Assembly (NCBI RefSeq): GCF_014172375.1
Contig: NZ_WNXD01000002.1
Location: 62,001 to 126,000, forward strand
Direction of reading: 5' to 3'
DNA: 64,000 nucleotides
Source: Pedobacter planticolens
Lineage (GTDB): Bacteria; Bacteroidota; Bacteroidia; Sphingobacteriales; Sphingobacteriaceae
Both the position numbers and the translations under genes were made by a program. Positions 9,416 to 17,174 of this stretch are shown here, piece after piece. The notes beneath the pieces were generated by a model, which was not told the origin of the DNA, made no database searches, and saw only the letters and a program-made list of their open reading frames with translations. The number at the start of each line of letters is the position of its first letter. The stretch's first letter is position 1.

Positions 9416-9442
9416 AAAAGTGATGTGAACAGCATCACTTTT
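9416..9442 (+). terminator. Intrinsic terminator of asd
   Basis: AAAAGTGATG (9416-9425) pairs with CATCACTTTT (9433-9442) around a 7-nt loop, followed by a run of T. It lies 23 nt after the asd stop codon. Confidence 0.85.
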
Positions 9443-9470
9443 TTTATGTAACCTGTTTTTATTTCTTCTC

Positions 9471-9530
9471 AACATTAAGGGATTAAGAAAATTTAAGTCA
9501 TTTTCTTAATAATCTTAACTTCTTAATGTT
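9471..9530. repeat. Dispersed AACATTAAGGNATTAAG inverted repeat
   Basis: An imperfect inverted repeat: AACATTAAGG...ATTAAGAAAA on the left and TTTTCTTAAT...CTTAATGTT on the right. The same AACATTAAGG(A)ATTAAG block recurs at 20030-20062 in another gap. It appears to be a small dispersed intergenic repeat of this genome and has no coding potential. Confidence 0.55.
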
Positions 9531-9588
9531 AAATAATTAAAGAATCCTGAGATTAGTTTAATTTTACTCCACAATAACCACATTTATT

Positions 9589-11007
9589 ATGTTATCAACG
9601 AAATCACTTAAGCTCCAACTCCTATTTATATTTTGTTCACTATCAAGCTTTGCGCAATTTCCAATAGCAAAATTAGAACAAGCCTATCAGAATTTAGTAG
9701 ATGATTCACAAGCAAAATATGCTATTACATCACTTTGCGTATTAGATGCACAAACTGGAAAAGTAATTTTTGCTAAAAACGAAAATATAGGTTTGGCTAC
9801 TGCGTCTACTTTAAAAACCATAACATCAGCTACTGCTTTTAGCGTTTTGGGTAAAGATTTCAAATACCAAACCACACTTGCTTATAGCGGAAAAATTAAG
9901 CCTGATGGAACTTTACAAGGTGATTTAATCATTATTGGTAGTGGAGATCCCACTTTAGGTTCATGGCGTTATGAACAAACAAAAGAGAATGTAGTTTTAA
10001 ACTCTTGGCTAAGTGCAATTAAATCTGCTGGCATAAAGAAAATCGAAGGTTCGATAATTGGTGACGATAGCTTATTCGGTACTCAATCTATGCCAGAAGG
10101 TTGGATTTGGCAAGACATGGGAAACTATTATGGTGCTGGAAGTTCAGCATTGGCTTGGCGAGAAAATCAGTTTGATATTCATTTAAAACCTGGCGGAAGT
10201 ACCGACGCAGAGGTTAGTATTCAGAAAATAGTTCCGGCAATGCCTTATTTAAAAGTAATAAACGAACTTAAAACTGGTTCATCTGGGTCTGGCGATAATG
10301 CCTATGGGTTTTTACCGCCATATAGCAATTTGGCTTATTTACGTGGTACTTGGGGAATGGGTATCAGCAAAGCTGGAATTTCGTTAGCACTACCAGATCC
10401 TGCTTATGATGCTGCTTACCGTTTACAAGATACTTTATCACGATTAAATATTTCCAGTACAAAAGAAGCAACAACAGCAAGACGATTAAATTTAGAAGGA
10501 AAAGCTTTACCGACTATAACACAAAAACTAGCGACAACAAGTTCTCCTGATTTAAGTGAGATCGTTTATTGGTTTAACAAGAAAAGCATAAATCTTTACG
10601 GTGAACAATTACTTAAAACCATTGCTTGGAAACAAGGAAAAACACCGAGTACTAGAAACGGTGCATCGGCAGTTATTAATTTTTGGTCGGCAAAAGGGAT
10701 TGATAAAAATGCATTGAACATTTTAGATGGCAGCGGGCTTTCTCCAGGAACTCGAGTGACTACTTTAGCAATGGCTTCAGTTCTATTTCAAGCACAAAAA
10801 GAAGATTGGTTTGCAGCCTATTATAAGTCCTTTCCAGAAAACAACGGAATGATATTAAAAAGTGGAAGTATCAATGATGTTTCAGCTTATGCTGGATATT
10901 ATACTGATAAAAATGGCAACAAGTACATTGCGGTCATAAATATTAATAACTACAATGGCTCTGGCATTAGCAAAAAGCTATTTAAAGTTTTAGATGCTTT
11001 AAAATAA
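9589..11007 (+). CDS. dacB: D-alanyl-D-alanine carboxypeptidase/endopeptidase (PBP4 type, S13)
   Basis: A 472-residue penicillin-binding protein of the PBP4 (DacB) class, which trims or cleaves peptidoglycan cross-links in the periplasm. A signal peptide ends near SSFAQ. The SxxK box is S73-T-L-K76 (TASTLKT). The third box is LKSGSIND (KSG instead of KTG, normal for this family). The length matches the family and includes the large insertion domain between boxes. It stands alone, upstream of a REP-like palindrome. Confidence 0.92.
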   Translation: MLSTKSLKLQLLFIFCSLSSFAQFPIAKLEQAYQNLVDDSQAKYAITSLCVLDAQTGKVIFAKNENIGLATASTLKTITSATAFSVLGKDFKYQTTLAYSGKIKPDGTLQGDLIIIGSGDPTLGSWRYEQTKENVVLNSWLSAIKSAGIKKIEGSIIGDDSLFGTQSMPEGWIWQDMGNYYGAGSSALAWRENQFDIHLKPGGSTDAEVSIQKIVPAMPYLKVINELKTGSSGSGDNAYGFLPPYSNLAYLRGTWGMGISKAGISLALPDPAYDAAYRLQDTLSRLNISSTKEATTARRLNLEGKALPTITQKLATTSSPDLSEIVYWFNKKSINLYGEQLLKTIAWKQGKTPSTRNGASAVINFWSAKGIDKNALNILDGSGLSPGTRVTTLAMASVLFQAQKEDWFAAYYKSFPENNGMILKSGSINDVSAYAGYYTDKNGNKYIAVININNYNGSGISKKLFKVLDALK

Positions 11008-11018
11008 TTACAACTCTT

Positions 11019-11042
11019 GTCATTCCGAGGAACGAGGAATCT
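11019..11042. repeat. REP-like palindrome
   Basis: GTCATTCCGAGGAACGAGGAATCT: outer ATTCC and GGAAT arms can pair. It belongs to the GTCATTC...GAATCT family seen in many gaps of this window. It lies between the PBP4 gene and a conserved small gene. Confidence 0.6.
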
Positions 11043-11090
11043 ATTCTGATAAAGAAAACATTTTTTATATTCACATTTATTTAGCTTAAC

Positions 11091-11423
11091 ATGGATACTA
11101 GAATAATGTATATAGAGTGTAAAGAAGACCTTACAGATGAAGCAAGGATTGGAAGAGTTAAATTCTCCAAAACTGGCAAATCAGTACATTATAATGGTCG
11201 TACTTTTCAGACTTTAAATGGCAGAGGTTTTAAAGCAAATTATTTTGATATAGAAACTGGTAATGAATATTGGATTTCTGGATGCAAGAAAGATGGAAAT
11301 GATAGATTATATGGAGAAAGACTTCCAATTTATATCGACGAGGATGTAAGAGAAGAATATTGGACAACAATTAGAAATCTTCAAAAGAATATAGATATCA
11401 TGGTTATTAATGGCAAAAAATAA
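11091..11423 (+). CDS. Conserved hypothetical protein (small, Bacteroidota-type)
   Basis: A 110-residue acidic/basic mixed protein with no signal peptide. The middle has FSKTGKSVHYNGRTFQ and GFKANYFDIETGNEYWISG, followed by DRLYGE and IDEDVREEYW. I recognise the pattern as a small conserved Bacteroidota family of unknown function; some database entries give it unreliable enzyme names. It overlaps the next gene (GNAT) by one base at TAATG, so the two are translationally coupled. Confidence 0.75.
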   Translation: MDTRIMYIECKEDLTDEARIGRVKFSKTGKSVHYNGRTFQTLNGRGFKANYFDIETGNEYWISGCKKDGNDRLYGERLPIYIDEDVREEYWTTIRNLQKNIDIMVINGKK

Positions 11424-11932
11424 TGCAGTTTGAACTTCGGCCTTTCCAACTTAGTGATTTAAATAGTTTGGTAAAACACGCCAACAACTATAATATCGCT
11501 AAAAATCTAAGCAACAAATTTCCTTTCCCTTATACTCAAGATCATGGTGTGGCTTTTATTAATTTAGCTTTATCATCCACTCCGTTACAAATATTTGCCA
11601 TTGTAGTTAACGGTGAAGTTGCAGGTTCTATTGGAGTTCATCCGCAAGCAGATTTCTATTGTAAAAATGCTGAAATGGGGTATTGGATTGCCGAAGAATA
11701 CTGGGGACAAGGCATTGTGCCAGAAGCCGTAAAATTAATGGTCAACTACGGCTTTAAAACATTTGACATTACTCGAATTTTTGCCCGAACATTCGATACC
11801 AATATCAAATCGCAACGAGTTTTAGAAAAAGTAGGATTCGCTTTAGAAGCAGAACTCAAAGAAACCTTTTACAAAAACGGAACAGTTTACGATGAATTAA
11901 TCTACGCAGTTAGAAAACCACTTAATGTATAA
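11423..11932 (+). CDS. GNAT family N-acetyltransferase (RimJ/RimL-like)
   Basis: A 169-residue acetyltransferase. The acetyl-CoA site is in MGYWIAEEYWGQGIVPEAV, and the C-terminal half has RIFARTFDTNIKSQRVLEKVGF, the standard RimJ/RimL-type pattern. It would transfer acetyl groups to an amine (a protein N-terminus or small molecule); the substrate cannot be inferred. The start ATG overlaps the stop of the preceding gene. A membrane protein gene follows 5 nt later, so the three probably form one transcript. Confidence 0.9.
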   Translation: MQFELRPFQLSDLNSLVKHANNYNIAKNLSNKFPFPYTQDHGVAFINLALSSTPLQIFAIVVNGEVAGSIGVHPQADFYCKNAEMGYWIAEEYWGQGIVPEAVKLMVNYGFKTFDITRIFARTFDTNIKSQRVLEKVGFALEAELKETFYKNGTVYDELIYAVRKPLNV

Positions 11933-11937
11933 TCAGT

Positions 11938-12390
11938 ATGAAAAACTTTAATGCTAAACTAATTATTAAAGCTGGACTACTAGTTGGAACACTAGATATT
12001 CTGGCAGCGTTCTTAAATTTTTATCTTAATACGCAGAGAAATCCCACCATAGTTCTAAAATACATTGCCAGCGCCGTATTTGGTAAAACAGCAATGACAG
12101 GCAGCGAGGGAATGATTTTATTCGGATTACTATTACATTTCGCCATTGCGTTTGCATTTACAATTCTCTTTGCGTTTAGCTATGCAAAGCTGTGGTCATG
12201 GTTCAAAAACTCAGTGCTTATTGCCATTCTATATGGCATTTTTATATGGTTAGTGATGAATTTATTAGTTGTTCCAAATTCTCAAGCTGCAAAAATTCCA
12301 TTCTCATGGTCATCCGCTAGTATAAGTTGCGGCATCCTTATTATTTGTATCGGTTTTCCACTTGCCTATCTATTTCGTAAAAACAAATAA
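11938..12390 (+). CDS. Four-TM membrane protein (YagU/DUF1440-like)
   Basis: A 150-residue integral membrane protein with four hydrophobic segments: AGLLVGTLDILAAFLNFYL, MILFGLLLHFAIAFAFTILF, VLIAILYGIFIWLVMNLLVV and SCGILIICIGFPLAYLF. The arrangement and the GxLDxxxA start resemble YagU/DUF1440-type proteins. Its function is unknown. It is co-directional with the GNAT gene 5 nt upstream and ends 49 nt before the hexosaminidase gene. Confidence 0.72.
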   Translation: MKNFNAKLIIKAGLLVGTLDILAAFLNFYLNTQRNPTIVLKYIASAVFGKTAMTGSEGMILFGLLLHFAIAFAFTILFAFSYAKLWSWFKNSVLIAILYGIFIWLVMNLLVVPNSQAAKIPFSWSSASISCGILIICIGFPLAYLFRKNK

Positions 12391-12439
12391 CTATTTAGGC
12401 TAAAAAAAGTAAATTGCAGTTTTAAGTTTAATCCCAATT

Positions 12440-14407
12440 ATGTCATACATGAAACTTACAGTTCCGTTTTTATTCCTGTTATTCGTTAACATTAACCTTT
12501 TTGCACAATCAATAGAAGGCAATGCCGAAACATTTGCCAATAACGAACCTATTTCAAATAGTGAAATAGCTATTATACCAGAACCCGTTTCGGTCGTTAA
12601 GCAAGCTGGACATTTTGTATTACCTGCAAACATTATAATACAAGCCAGTAAATCTCCAGAGTTAAAACAAACTGTCGCTTTTTTACAAGAACGTTTATCT
12701 ACTCCTACCGGATATTATGTAAACACTTTAAGCACACCATCTGCAACTGCAACTATCAAATTAATTTTAAACGATAAGCAAGACGCAACACTTGGCACAG
12801 AAGGTTACCATTTAACAGTCGGCTTAAAACAAGTTACCATTAGAGCGAATAAGCCTGCTGGTTTATTTTATGGTGTACAATCCCTATTGCAATTATTACC
12901 AAAAGAAATAGAAAGTAAAGAAGAAATTAAAGGCATAAAATGGACTATGCCTTGCGTAGAAATAACAGATTACCCACGTTTAGGTTGGCGAGGATTAATG
13001 TTTGATGTTGCCCGACATTTCTTTACCAAACAAGAAGTAAAGCAATATATAGATGCAATGGTGCGCTATAAATACAACATTTTGCATTTACACTTAGCTG
13101 ATGATGAAGGTTGGAGAATTGAAATTAAAGGCTTACCAAAACTAACAGAAGTTGGTGCATGGAATGTAAAACGTGTAGGTAATTTTGGCGATTTTATTCC
13201 GCCTACGGCAGATGAACCTCGTAATTATGGCGGCTTTTACACGCAAGAAGATATCAAAGAATTGGTAGCCTATGCTAAAGAACGTTTTGTAGACATTATG
13301 CCAGAAATTGATGTTCCTGGACATAGCTTGGCAGTAATAGCATCTTATCCAGATTTATCTTGTACGCCAGAAGCAGCAACTTATAAAGTGCGCAGTGGCG
13401 AAAAAATTATGGATTGGAGCCGTGGTGCTCCCCCTATTGGTTTAGTAGATAATACACTTTGCCCTGCCAACGAAAAAGTATATGTTTTCTTAGATACTGT
13501 GTTTTCACAAGTAGCTAAGTTGTTCCCTTTCCCTTACATCCACGTTGGTGGCGATGAAGTTTCACATACCTTCTGGGAAAAGAACGATCAGATAAAAGAA
13601 TTAATGAAACGTGAAGGTTTAAAGACCATCCCCGAAGTGCAAGCTTATTTTGAAAAAAGAGTAGAAAAAATTATTGTTGCCAAAGGCAAAAAGTTTATGG
13701 CTTGGGATGAAGTTTTAGAAGGCGGCGTTTCACAAAGTGCAGCAGTGATGAGTTGGCGCTCCATGAAATACGGCACTGAAGCCGCAAAAGCCGGTCATGA
13801 AGTAGTAATGAGCCCAACCCAATTTGCCTACCTAGATTATATGCAGGCAGATGCCATTACCGAACCTAAAATATATGCATCGCTCAGGTTAAGTAAAACC
13901 TACGAGTTTGAACCCGTACCGGAAGGAGTAAATCCAGTTTATATTAAAGGTGGTCAAGCAAACCTATGGACGGAACAAGTGTATAACATCCGTCAGGCAG
14001 AATACATGACTTGGCCACGTGGTTTTGCCATAGCCGAATCAGTTTGGAGCCCTAAAGAAAAAAAGAATTGGACTAACTTTTTTGCTCGTACAGAACAACA
14101 TTTTAAACGTTTAGATATTGCAGAGACCAAATACGCACCAAGTGTTTATGATCCTATTTTTTCTGTAAAACGCAGTGCGGATAGAAATTTATCAATTAGT
14201 TTAAGCACCGAAGTAGAAGGTTTGGATATCTATTACAGCTTTGATAATTCTTTTCCAGATCGTTTTTACCCTAAATATACTGCGCCATTAGTGCCACCTA
14301 TAGATGCTACCGTTTTAAAGGTAATTACTTATCGTGGTAAAACCCCAGTAGGTAGAATGATGAATATGCCAATTGAGGAATTAAACAAACGAGCAGGTAA
14401 GAAATAA
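12440..14407 (+). CDS. Beta-N-acetylhexosaminidase, glycoside hydrolase family 20
   Basis: A 655-residue secreted hexosaminidase that releases terminal GlcNAc or GalNAc. The signal peptide ends NINLFAQ. A GH20 N-terminal alpha/beta domain spans about 45-175, then the TIM barrel starts at RGLMFDVARHFF. The catalytic Asp-Glu pair is D372-E373 in HVGGDE. LHLADDEGWRIEIKGLP and MSWRSM (substrate-binding Trp) are present. The C-terminus has an extra beta region with VEGLDIYYSFDNSFPD, a chitobiase-like C-terminal domain. A second ATG at 12449 is a possible start. Confidence 0.93.
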   Translation: MSYMKLTVPFLFLLFVNINLFAQSIEGNAETFANNEPISNSEIAIIPEPVSVVKQAGHFVLPANIIIQASKSPELKQTVAFLQERLSTPTGYYVNTLSTPSATATIKLILNDKQDATLGTEGYHLTVGLKQVTIRANKPAGLFYGVQSLLQLLPKEIESKEEIKGIKWTMPCVEITDYPRLGWRGLMFDVARHFFTKQEVKQYIDAMVRYKYNILHLHLADDEGWRIEIKGLPKLTEVGAWNVKRVGNFGDFIPPTADEPRNYGGFYTQEDIKELVAYAKERFVDIMPEIDVPGHSLAVIASYPDLSCTPEAATYKVRSGEKIMDWSRGAPPIGLVDNTLCPANEKVYVFLDTVFSQVAKLFPFPYIHVGGDEVSHTFWEKNDQIKELMKREGLKTIPEVQAYFEKRVEKIIVAKGKKFMAWDEVLEGGVSQSAAVMSWRSMKYGTEAAKAGHEVVMSPTQFAYLDYMQADAITEPKIYASLRLSKTYEFEPVPEGVNPVYIKGGQANLWTEQVYNIRQAEYMTWPRGFAIAESVWSPKEKKNWTNFFARTEQHFKRLDIAETKYAPSVYDPIFSVKRSADRNLSISLSTEVEGLDIYYSFDNSFPDRFYPKYTAPLVPPIDATVLKVITYRGKTPVGRMMNMPIEELNKRAGKK

Positions 14408-14452
14408 TTAGATACAGCCTAAGGCAAGTATCTGCTTGTAATTCATATATAG

Positions 14453-14484
14453 AAGTTCAGCATACATTATTGGATGCTGAACTT
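14453..14484 (+). terminator. Intrinsic terminator of the hexosaminidase gene
   Basis: AAGTTCAGCAT (14453-14463) pairs perfectly with ATGCTGAACTT (14474-14484), followed by seven or more T. Confidence 0.85.
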
Positions 14485-14598
14485 TTTTTGTTTAGTGATA
14501 AGCAAGGACTGAATTTAAATATATAATTATAAGCAAGGCATTTATGTAAAGTGGGGACAAAACTTAATTGCTCGCCCTTTTGCTTAGTTAAACACCAA

Positions 14599-14829
14599 AT
14601 TTAAAGCCATACATCTGTAATTATACCACAAACAATAGACATTGTATGTGGTACAATGCCAATTGTATGCGGAACAAAGCCTCTTGTAGAGCAAACAATT
14701 GAAATAATACGGAAGATTTACATCATTATATGCGATACATACGTCATTGTAAACGGAACAATGACCTTTGTATGCGGTACATAGACCATTGTATGCGGAA
14801 CAAACGTCATTGTATGCGATACAAATTCG
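14599..14829. repeat. 21-bp tandem repeat array, 11 units
   Basis: Eleven consecutive 21-bp units start at 14599, 14620, 14641, 14662, 14683, 14704, 14725, 14746, 14767, 14788 and 14809. The consensus is near ATTGTATGCGGAACAAANNNC; the outer and central units (14599, 14683, 14704) are degenerate but keep the phase. On the minus strand it reads as an open 85-codon frame (14584-14841) of heptapeptides like CxAYNxx, but there is no signal peptide or recognisable ribosome site, so I do not call a gene. The array lies in a 785-bp gap between two genes. Confidence 0.85.
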
Positions 14830-14841
14830 AAAATAAAACAT

Positions 14842-15193
14842 GAAATATGCCTTTAAAGGCTATAGAGGCACTTTGTAAAAAATATATACTATCAAATACT
14901 ATCACTTTCCATTCAATACTTATCATTTTCATCAAAATCCGTCCATTTTCGTTCATTGCCTACACCCAATTCATAGCAAGGGTAGGGTTTTGTTCGTCAT
15001 TCCCGTGAAAACGGGAATCGTAATGCGTAAAAAAACTAAATTGCATTAGGATTAGCTGCGCTGAGCACTTCGTGGTTCCCAATCGAGTTGGGAAGGACGA
15101 GCATGAGCTAAAAAGAAACTCAGATTAGTAGAATTGTAATAATAACCTTTAACTTGTCCTCTAACCAAACAACCATAAACAAAAATTTCTTGT
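14842..15193. other. Gene-free stretch with two short hairpins
   Basis: No gene is seen here. Two REP-like hairpins are present: ATTCCCGT/ACGGGAAT (14999-15018, GAAA loop), preceded by GTTCGTC, and TTCCCAA/TTGGGAA (15076-15094). A run of ATCATTTTC/CCATTTTCGTTCATT-type sequence precedes them. The promoter of the glycosyltransferase gene probably lies near the right end, but no TAnnTTTG box is clear. Confidence 0.5.
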
Positions 15194-16708
15194 ATGAAAA
15201 AGGGAACCATCATTCTATTCATTTTCATCCTTATAAAAATAATACTTCAGTATCTAGTTGTAAATCCAATTTACGAACTACATCGCGATGAGTTTTTACA
15301 CCTCGATCAAGCCAAACATTTAGCCTGGGGTTATCACTCCGTTCCACCTGTCACCTCTTGGCTTTCGTGGTTAATCTTACAACTAGGCAACTCCTACTTC
15401 TGGATTAAATTCTTCCCTGCCCTATTTGGTGCGCTTACTATTTTAGTAGTTTGGAAAACCATCGAAACCCTAAAGGGAAGCCTATACGCATGTATCCTCG
15501 CCGCAACCGCCCTAACTTTTTCTACCCTTTTAAGAATAAACATATTATATCAGCCTAACTCTTTAGATATCCTCTGCTGGACATTACTTTACTACACACT
15601 CATTAAATTTATCCAAACTGAAAACTACAAATGGCTCTATTACTTGGCCATCAGCTTTGCTATAGGCTTCTTAAATAAATACAACATCACCTTTTGCCTC
15701 TTAGGTTTATTACCCGCTTTGATACTCAGCAAGCACCCCAACCTATTTTTAAAACCACATTTTTATGGCGCTATTTTACTCGCTGCATTACTAATTAGTC
15801 CCAATCTCATTTGGCAGTTTCAAAACGATTTTCCAGTATTTAAACACCTAAAAGAATTAAATGATACTCAATTAGTTCATGTAGAACGGATGGATTTTGT
15901 AAAAGAGCAAATCTTCTTTTTCCTCGGTTCTATATTCATCATTATAGCAGCTTTCGTTTCCTTCTTTACTTACAAGCCCCATAAAAACTATCAATTATTA
16001 TTTTGGGCTTACCTATTTACCATCGCCATATTTATCTTTTTAAAAGCCAAAGCCTATTATGCAATAGGTTTATACCCAATTTTCTTCGCCTTTGGCGCCA
16101 TTTATTTAAGTGAATTATTACAACATGGTTGGAAACAGTATTTACGCTATGTAGCTATCGCGATCATCTTATTATTGTTTTTACCGATGTTAAGAATTGA
16201 CCTTCCCCTAAGAAGCCCAGAGCAATATGCCGAAGCTGCCAAACTGCATAAACCTTTTAGCGAACATAAATGGGAAGACGGTAAAACTCATCCTATTTCA
16301 CAAGATTTTGCAGACATGTTGGGTTGGAAAGAATTAGCTTCAAAAACAGATTCACTATACACTAGCATAGCTGATAAAGAACATGTAATGATACTTTGCG
16401 ATAATTACGGAGAAGCCGGCGCTATTAATTATTACACGAAAATTAAAGGTTTACAAGCCAATTCCTTTTCTCCCGATTACATCAATTGGATCTCTTTAGA
16501 TAAAGAAATTAAGTACATGATTAGAGTTGCGGAAGCCGAAAACACCGATAGATCTAAAGAGCATGTGCTTTTTAACAATCTCTTAATTACCAATACAATT
16601 GAAAACAAATTTGCCCGTGAAAAAGGAACACAAATTATTTTGTTAAGTAATCCAAAAATGGATATTAACGCTATTTTAAAGCGAGAAATAGCTAAGAGAA
16701 AGGATTAG
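15194..16708 (+). CDS. Glycosyltransferase family 39-like membrane protein
   Basis: A 504-residue multi-span membrane protein with about ten hydrophobic segments. The first loop has LHRDEFLHLDQAKHLAWGY, with acidic Asp/Glu residues placed like the catalytic DE of GT39/ArnT-type (PMT_2) transferases. These move a sugar from a polyprenyl-phosphate donor to a lipid or protein on the periplasmic side. The C-terminal 150 residues are a soluble domain. No partner gene adjoins, so the acceptor is unknown. It is flanked by repeat-rich gaps on both sides. Confidence 0.85.
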   Translation: MKKGTIILFIFILIKIILQYLVVNPIYELHRDEFLHLDQAKHLAWGYHSVPPVTSWLSWLILQLGNSYFWIKFFPALFGALTILVVWKTIETLKGSLYACILAATALTFSTLLRINILYQPNSLDILCWTLLYYTLIKFIQTENYKWLYYLAISFAIGFLNKYNITFCLLGLLPALILSKHPNLFLKPHFYGAILLAALLISPNLIWQFQNDFPVFKHLKELNDTQLVHVERMDFVKEQIFFFLGSIFIIIAAFVSFFTYKPHKNYQLLFWAYLFTIAIFIFLKAKAYYAIGLYPIFFAFGAIYLSELLQHGWKQYLRYVAIAIILLLFLPMLRIDLPLRSPEQYAEAAKLHKPFSEHKWEDGKTHPISQDFADMLGWKELASKTDSLYTSIADKEHVMILCDNYGEAGAINYYTKIKGLQANSFSPDYINWISLDKEIKYMIRVAEAENTDRSKEHVLFNNLLITNTIENKFAREKGTQIILLSNPKMDINAILKREIAKRKD

Positions 16709-16720
16709 GCATTACTTTAG

Positions 16721-17149
16721 TTTGTCATTCAGAGCGAAGCGAAGAATCTCTTTTTCACCACCTAAGGCACCTTAGATCATCTTAGCTCGTAGTTTAATTT
16801 GCTTTTAAATGCCTTATGGTGTTCTAACATTGCATACAGCAGGTGCTAAGTTCTTACTGGTAGGTATTGTTTTATTGCACTGTTTTGAGCTATTTAAACC
16901 CGATTGGAGTGGAAATACTTTTTGTGTTGCGAATATCTATTGTTGAATGCAGTTCCAAGGATTTCTCGGCTGCGCTCGAAATGACGGAGAACCGTTGATA
17001 CAAAAAGATTGTAACGGAAAGCGGGACTATCGGGAGCGATGAAATGCTAGTTTTGCTTTACAATTATTTACCACCTAAGGTATCTGGCTAAGATGATCTA
17101 GGGTGTCTTAGGTGGTAAAGAGATTCTTCGTTGTGCTCTGAATGACAAA
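16721..17149. repeat. Composite element bounded by ~65-bp inverted repeats
   Basis: The left arm (16721-16786) and right arm (17087-17149) are imperfect reverse complements. Both contain GTCATTCAGAGC..GAAGAATCTC, then a CACCTAAG block, then ATCATCTTAGC. Between them lie about 300 bp with no ORF, including the structured element at 16896-17035. The size and long terminal inverted repeats resemble a MITE or a large REP doublet. It fills the gap between the GT39-like gene and the MBL-rhodanese gene. Confidence 0.75.
16896..17035 (+). repeat. Structured intergenic element, copy 1
   Basis: The left arm AAACCCGATTGGAGTGGAAA continues into TACTTTTTGTG (16896 on). The right arm is CAAAAAGATTGTAACGGAAA then GCGGGACT (17001-17028). 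A REP-like palindrome (TTTCTCGGCTGCG...CGAAATGACG, 16962-16986) sits in the loop. A second copy lies inverted at 44056-44190 and a compact copy at 40742-40836. The arm sequence resembles what I remember of the Bacteroidota Flavo-1 RNA motif; that link is unverified. Confidence 0.65.
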
Positions 17150-17174
17150 ACGTATATCTGGATGACAGGGTGTT

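Noticed and set aside
9394..9588. Short gene between asd and the PBP4-type gene
   Set aside because: The gap holds only a terminator and an inverted repeat; no start, family or ribosome site supports coding.
14599..14829. CRISPR array
   Set aside because: Units are contiguous 21-mers with no unique spacers between them, and no cas gene is near.
14584..14841. Minus-strand open frame of 85 codons across array 1
   Set aside because: It reads as a Cys/Tyr heptad repeat because a stop-free 21-bp unit stays open. There is no signal peptide or ribosome site, and the start lies in repeat-rich DNA. I report the array and the possibility, not a gene.
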